Source: Ignavibacteriota bacterium (GTDB lineage Bacteria > Bacteroidota > Ignavibacteria > Palsa-1295). Taken from it: 11,381 nt of DNA. The translations under genes were made by a program, and so were the position numbers. Under the pieces are notes generated by a model. It saw only the letters and a program-made list of their open reading frames with translations. It was not told the origin of the DNA and made no database searches. The stretch lies in contig JANYLL010000422.1 in NCBI GenBank assembly GCA_025357895.1, forward strand, positions 1 through 11,381. The letters run 5' to 3'. Below, piece by piece: positions 7,359 to 11,381 of the stretch. Numbering within the stretch: the stretch's first letter is position 1; every line of letters begins with the position of its first letter.

Positions 7359-8657
7359 ATGAATAAATACAAATTCGCATTCCTCGTTATTGTTTCTCTT
7401 CTGGTTTCCCAAAAGTTGTTCGCGCAGCAGTATGATTATTGCATTCATGATGTGAATGTGATCGCTGCTGAGAAGGCTTCGCCCCTCCAGCCAAACAAAG
7501 ATGTTTTCATTCACGGCGATCGGATTGTGCGAATTGCTGATGCAAGTTCTTCGACTCCGAAAAATTGCAAGCATATTATAGAAGGCACCGGAAAATATCT
7601 GATGCCTGGCTTGACGGATATGCATGTGCATCTTCCCTCAGAGCACATTGAAAAATTCATGCTGCTCAATCTTGCTGCCGGAGTGACGACGATCCGCTCC
7701 ATGCGTGGGAAATTTTCGCATATTGAATTAAAGAAAAAAAATGCAAGCGGAGAATTGCTTGGTCCCGATCTTCAAATTGCAAGCCCCTATTTCCCGAATA
7801 AGAATGTAAAGATCGGCGATCTAGCCGATACGATCCAAGGATATAAAACTGCAGGCTTTGACTGCGTAAAAGTTCTTGCCGTTCCTGATTCTTTATATTA
7901 TGAAGCACTGATGAAAGCTGCGGCAGAGGCGAAGATACCTGTTGTCGGTCATCAACCTGAAGAGATTCCGATCAATAGACTCATCGAATCTGATTATTAT
8001 TGTATCGAACATCTTCAGGGATTGGAAGAAGCTTATATGATAGACAGTAATGCTCTTCTTCCACTCGTAAAAAAAATGCAGGTGCATAATACATTCAACT
8101 GTCCTTCACTTGATTATTATAATGTTGTTTATCTGCAAATCCCCCTTGAAGAACTGCAGAAACGTCCCGGTTTAAAATTCATGGATAAAGAAACCATAGC
8201 AGGCTGGACAAAAAGCATCAGCGATAATTTTGAAAAATACAATCAAGGATCAGGTGATTCCGTATTACGTAAACATGAAAAAAGACGCATATATATTCAG
8301 AACAGATTAAAATTAGTAAGAGATCTTAACGATCTCGGTGCAAAGATGATCATGAGTCCTGCCGAAGCCAACGATCCATTTGGTGTGCCCGGGTTTTGTG
8401 TGTGGGAAGAAATGAAACTCTTTTCTCGTGCCGGAATTTCTAATAAGGATATACTGAAAATAACAACTTACAATGCTGCCGATTATTCTCATGCGACCGA
8501 TTCGTGGGGAAGTGTTGCGGAAGGACATAAAGCGAATCTCCTTCTGCTTGAAAAAAATCCGTTAGATTCGATTGATAATATACAAGCACAGAAAGCAGTG
8601 TTCATTGCAGGGAAATATTATGAGACGAAAGAACTCGAGAGGATGATAAAGGATTGA
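7359..8657 (+). CDS. exported amidohydrolase (imidazolonepropionase-like)
   Basis: A 432-residue metal-dependent hydrolase of the amidohydrolase superfamily, with a Sec signal peptide (residues 1-22, cleavage at LFA-Q), so probably periplasmic or secreted. Seen: GKYLMPGLTDMHVH with metal ligands His89 and His91; DCVKVLA with Lys171 as the likely carbamylated bridging lysine; VVGHQ with His198; IEHLQG with His218; and the C-terminal GSVAEGHKANLLLLEKNPL beta-sandwich motif (385-402). The N-terminal VFIHGDRIVRI strand is typical. The segment where the family usually has G-(S/T)-D-A, just before PGFS, reads MSPAEANDPFGVPGFC (332-347). The usual catalytic Asp is therefore not at its expected place, and activity may be altered. 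Relatives hydrolyse cyclic amides and dipeptide-like bonds; the substrate here is unknown. It is a single gene, divergent from one T9SS protein and convergent with another. There is no Shine-Dalgarno, only an A-rich start context. Confidence 0.9.
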   Translation: MNKYKFAFLVIVSLLVSQKLFAQQYDYCIHDVNVIAAEKASPLQPNKDVFIHGDRIVRIADASSSTPKNCKHIIEGTGKYLMPGLTDMHVHLPSEHIEKFMLLNLAAGVTTIRSMRGKFSHIELKKKNASGELLGPDLQIASPYFPNKNVKIGDLADTIQGYKTAGFDCVKVLAVPDSLYYEALMKAAAEAKIPVVGHQPEEIPINRLIESDYYCIEHLQGLEEAYMIDSNALLPLVKKMQVHNTFNCPSLDYYNVVYLQIPLEELQKRPGLKFMDKETIAGWTKSISDNFEKYNQGSGDSVLRKHEKRRIYIQNRLKLVRDLNDLGAKMIMSPAEANDPFGVPGFCVWEEMKLFSRAGISNKDILKITTYNAADYSHATDSWGSVAEGHKANLLLLEKNPLDSIDNIQAQKAVFIAGKYYETKELERMIKD

Positions 8658-8676
8658 TTTCTCTACCTCTGCGTAC

Positions 8677-8728
8677 CTTTGTGTACCCATGTGGTAAAAA
8701 AAGGGATTAACCACAGAGATACACGAAG
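8677..8728. terminator. imperfect inverted repeat between convergent genes (possible bidirectional terminator)
   Basis: Arms 8677-8695 (CTTTGTGTACCCATGTGGT) and 8710-8728 (ACCACAGAGATACACGAAG) are complementary at 15 of 19 positions around a 14-nt loop that includes A7 and GGGATTAA. The element fills the 96-nt gap between the stop codons of the amidohydrolase (8657) and the large surface-protein gene (8754), a natural place for a two-way terminator. There is no T-run right after the stem. The left side carries further similar units (CTCTGCGTA, CTTTGTGTA from 8667), so it may instead be a dispersed repeat. Confidence 0.5.
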
Positions 8729-8753
8729 TGAAATCTGAGGCGCACAGAATAAA

Positions 8754-11381
8754 TTATTTCAAAATCTCGACTACCTTCATTATTGATCTGCCATCTACCT
8801 GCATCCTAAAATAATATGTGCCTGTTGGCATATCAGAAATATCGAAATCTTTTTTATGAATGCCTGCAATTTCATTTCCTGATGAAAGTATTCGGAGATT
8901 TTCTCCGAGTTGATTGAAAAGTTCGATCTTCACAAATAAAGATGACGGAAGAGTATAATAAATTTTCGTGACGCCATTGCTAGGATTCGGGGAGATGCCG
9001 TCAATGCTCGGTATTTTCCCTTGTGCAAGATAATGCGAGAGGAAAGGCTCTCCACATTGCGGATCGAGATTAAATGCTACGCTATCGATATTCGTAGTCG
9101 TAAGACATAGCGGTGAAGGTTGGGCATCGCTAAAATTTGTTCGCTGCAATCCTACGACAGTTGATAACGTATCTGCCACATACGCCTGGCATTTTATCGC
9201 ACAGAGTTCGCCGGGCATAATTCGTTTTGGAGAGAATCGCAACCTGACCGAAACACTATCATGAGAAACAATGAAGCGGTCAACTGTCGCTCCGGCAAAT
9301 TCGCCGCGCGAACCGTCTATGCTTAACGGTGTGAGCAGATCGGTATGCAGGCGGAGTGCAAAATCAAAGATCGTTATTCCTGCCTGACTTGAATCAAGCG
9401 AGATAAGGGGTACAGTAACAAACCCAAATGATTGCACAGAAGGAAGTGTCGGAGGTAGTGTTACACGAATATTTTGTAAGATACCGTATCCGGTGAGTGC
9501 AATTGATGTATCAAAGAGACTTCCATCGCTGCGAAGCAGATGGAATATTACCATTGCATTGCGCTTCCCCGAATCCTGCGGATCGAAGGATCCGTTAATT
9601 GCCACTGTCTTATCGGAAGCTATACCTGCAGGAAGAGAAGGCTTTAGCAAAAAATCAGACGTATCTTTTCCCGCGAAAGAAAAACTCTCGAGCGTAAGTG
9701 AATCGCAGCTCGGATTTTTAAGTGTGATCGAAAACGATCTCGAATCGCATTCGTAAGATTGAATGAGCGGAGTGATACTAAGTACGATCGGAGTTGAATC
9801 ATTAACTCCGAAAGCGGATATACCGATAAGCGAATCGCCTCCCTGATAATTAAGCACCATATTCGCCGAGATCGCGCCTGTTCTATGCGGGCGGAAAGAA
9901 ATGACGATCGTATCGTGTTCGCCGGTCGGAAGCATTTTTTTAGGCGAACGAATAATTGAAAGCCCGGTAGTCGGATCGTCAATACTTGCATATAGCTGAA
10001 GCGTGTCGCATCCAGAACTCGTGACTACCAGCGTATCGAATACTGTCCGGCATAAAGCTAATATACCGAAATCTATTTTAGGTGGATCGCACTTCAGCGC
10101 TGCTAAACCTCTTGTTATATCACCCGTTACTAAGAGAGCCGTATCACGATTGCCGTAATGTATATGAAGTTTTGCAGTAACTGCACCTATATTCTTCGGC
10201 TGAAAATGCAGGATAATAGTATCACGCGCCTGTTTATTGAGCGAAGAATGCAATCTGCGAACGAACGATACTCCTAGAGATGTATCGGAAATATTTTCTG
10301 CAAGCGAAACGGAGTCGCACCCCAAATTCTGAACATAGAGCGTATCGAATCCATCATTGCATCTCGAGATGCTTCCAAAATTTATGAGATCCGGAGATAG
10401 TGAAATACTCGGTGCCGAGGCATCACCTATCCAATTAAGCGGAATACTAATATCATAGAGAGATGTATGTACCGTAAGTTTTGTCGAAGACGGACCGATT
10501 TTCTTCGGATGCAAATGCAAGACAATAGTATCTTTTGATTGAAGACCAATAGTGGGCTTTCCGGAATTTATTATTGATACGCCCAGCGAAAGATCAGCAA
10601 TATCAGAGCTGAGAGTAGAGCCGGTGCAACCAATATTGGTAATGATGATCGTATCGAAGACATCGGCGCAAAGCGAGACCGTTCCGAAATTCACAAGTGA
10701 ATCATTTGAAGCAACGCCGCGCTCCGGGCAAAGAACATATAAAATATTTGCAGCCGATTGCGAAAGTATCCACGTCGGATCTGCAGTATAGGCAGCAGTT
10801 GATGGATTCGAAATTTTCTGCGCTGCTGCAAGAAGATAAAGTGAATCATTGCCCGGAAGTGTGATCGTTGTACTCCAGACATTTCCTAAGTGAGCGTAAT
10901 TGGTCACCACTGCAACTTGCGACCACTGACCACTGAGCGGACGCGCCAATATTTGAATATCATTCCCGTTGCCCGATCCGGTTAGCGTGAATGTTCTTGC
11001 AACGGTATCGGATGCGTCGGTTGATGGTCCGCTGAATTTTGTTGCGCGGTTTGTTGCGGAAACGGGTGCCGATACAGGTCCATCAAAGCGTACTCTTCCG
11101 GGACTTCCGCTTCCGCCATCCTGACCAGAATTAATCGGAGAACCAATGCCGCCGACACCGCCTGCTACATTAATCGTATTCGCAATGCCAAGTGAAAGTT
11201 TTCCTCCGCAGATCACTGCTCCTCCGCTTCCGCCTCCGCCTCCGCCATTGTCATTGAATGCGCTAAGTCCGTTGCCGCCATTTGATCTGATCGTACCTTT
11301 AAAAGAAGATTGTAATCCGTAAAGTACAATTGCTCCTCCACCGCCGCCAGCGCTTCCTGCTCCGATGCCTGATATATCGCC
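8754..11381 (-). CDS. large T9SS-secreted surface protein with Ig-like Cys-paired modules (5' end beyond right edge)
   Basis: At least 875 residues, open to the window edge; the N-terminus with its signal peptide is not in view. Visible order: residues 1-100, a glycine-rich region with GGGGGAIVLYG, GGGGGGSGGAVICGG and GSGSPGRVRFDG, resembling repeat-rich bacterial adhesin segments. Next, residues about 215-525 hold three close Ig-like modules of about 103 residues (NFG-S/L-x-C...FDT...GC...DTI..F.P...G), followed by one or two more divergent ones to about 750. They resemble ASPM/SPD-2/Hydin or choice-of-anchor D domains. Four modules keep a Cys-x13-Cys pair (238/252, 341/355, 444/458, 545/559). 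Finally, residues about 791-875 are a type A sorting tail (GISPNPSNGVTKIYY, then ELFNQLGE and DISDMPTGTYYFRM, ending KVVEILK) for type IX secretion. A GTG at 11216 is in frame, but upstream codons continue the same glycine-rich pattern, so it is not the start. Likely a cell-surface structural or adhesive protein; exact role unknown. Confidence 0.88.
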   Translation of the reverse strand, partial: GDISGIGAGSAGGGGGAIVLYGLQSSFKGTIRSNGGNGLSAFNDNGGGGGGSGGAVICGGKLSLGIANTINVAGGVGGIGSPINSGQDGGSGSPGRVRFDGPVSAPVSATNRATKFSGPSTDASDTVARTFTLTGSGNGNDIQILARPLSGQWSQVAVVTNYAHLGNVWSTTITLPGNDSLYLLAAAQKISNPSTAAYTADPTWILSQSAANILYVLCPERGVASNDSLVNFGTVSLCADVFDTIIITNIGCTGSTLSSDIADLSLGVSIINSGKPTIGLQSKDTIVLHLHPKKIGPSSTKLTVHTSLYDISIPLNWIGDASAPSISLSPDLINFGSISRCNDGFDTLYVQNLGCDSVSLAENISDTSLGVSFVRRLHSSLNKQARDTIILHFQPKNIGAVTAKLHIHYGNRDTALLVTGDITRGLAALKCDPPKIDFGILALCRTVFDTLVVTSSGCDTLQLYASIDDPTTGLSIIRSPKKMLPTGEHDTIVISFRPHRTGAISANMVLNYQGGDSLIGISAFGVNDSTPIVLSITPLIQSYECDSRSFSITLKNPSCDSLTLESFSFAGKDTSDFLLKPSLPAGIASDKTVAINGSFDPQDSGKRNAMVIFHLLRSDGSLFDTSIALTGYGILQNIRVTLPPTLPSVQSFGFVTVPLISLDSSQAGITIFDFALRLHTDLLTPLSIDGSRGEFAGATVDRFIVSHDSVSVRLRFSPKRIMPGELCAIKCQAYVADTLSTVVGLQRTNFSDAQPSPLCLTTTNIDSVAFNLDPQCGEPFLSHYLAQGKIPSIDGISPNPSNGVTKIYYTLPSSLFVKIELFNQLGENLRILSSGNEIAGIHKKDFDISDMPTGTYYFRMQVDGRSIMKVVEILK

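Noticed and set aside
7221..7631. Minus-strand 136-codon open frame overlapping the amidohydrolase start
   Set aside because: It runs antisense to the signal peptide and HVH motif of a well-supported gene and across the divergent promoter region, with no domain.
11214..11216. GTG at 11216 as the start of the large surface protein
   Set aside because: The frame remains open to the edge, and the upstream 55 codons continue the same glycine-rich repeat; no signal peptide follows the GTG.

Overview
The window looks like a chromosomal segment from the Bacteroidota/Chlorobiota (FCB) group, most plausibly an Ignavibacteria- or Kapabacteria-like bacterium. The reasons are two secreted proteins with C-terminal type IX secretion (T9SS) sorting domains, ASPM/Hydin-like Ig modules, a Bacteroidota-type -7 promoter element (TAnnTTTG), and an ECF sigma/anti-sigma pair in the style of that group. 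This placement is inference from protein style. No rRNA, tRNA, CRISPR array or transposase gene is present.

Left part (1-5766, all minus strand, so read right to left): a compact five-gene run. It starts with an ECF sigma factor, which overlaps by 4 nt (ATGA) a zinc-less anti-sigma-like protein. That protein has one inner-membrane segment, a long polar linker and a C-terminal outer-membrane-barrel-like domain. It overlaps by 4 nt (GTGA) a lipoprotein with Asp-box (BNR-like) beta-propeller repeats. After 32 nt comes an alpha/beta hydrolase, and after a further 39 nt a RecQ helicase that runs off the left edge. The first three genes look like a translationally coupled envelope-sensing module. 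Why the hydrolase and RecQ follow it is not evident.

Middle (5767-7358): a short leader region for the sigma operon with a hairpin that could hide its ribosome binding site, then a secreted T9SS cargo protein on the minus strand, then a divergent promoter region.

Right part (7359-11381): a plus-strand exported amidohydrolase converges on a very large minus-strand T9SS-secreted surface protein that continues beyond the right edge. That protein has a glycine-rich region, at least four Ig-like modules each with a constant Cys-x13-Cys pair, and a sorting tail. The short gap between the convergent genes holds an imperfect inverted repeat that may act as a two-way terminator.

Most interesting points: the fusion of an anti-sigma-like head to a barrel-like domain in a coupled operon with a surface-type lipoprotein; a 62-nt REP-like perfect inverted repeat inside the coding sequence of that fusion, contributing about 22 linker residues in frame; and the loss of the usual Asp motif in the amidohydrolase. 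No gene-free stretch exceeds about 150 nt.
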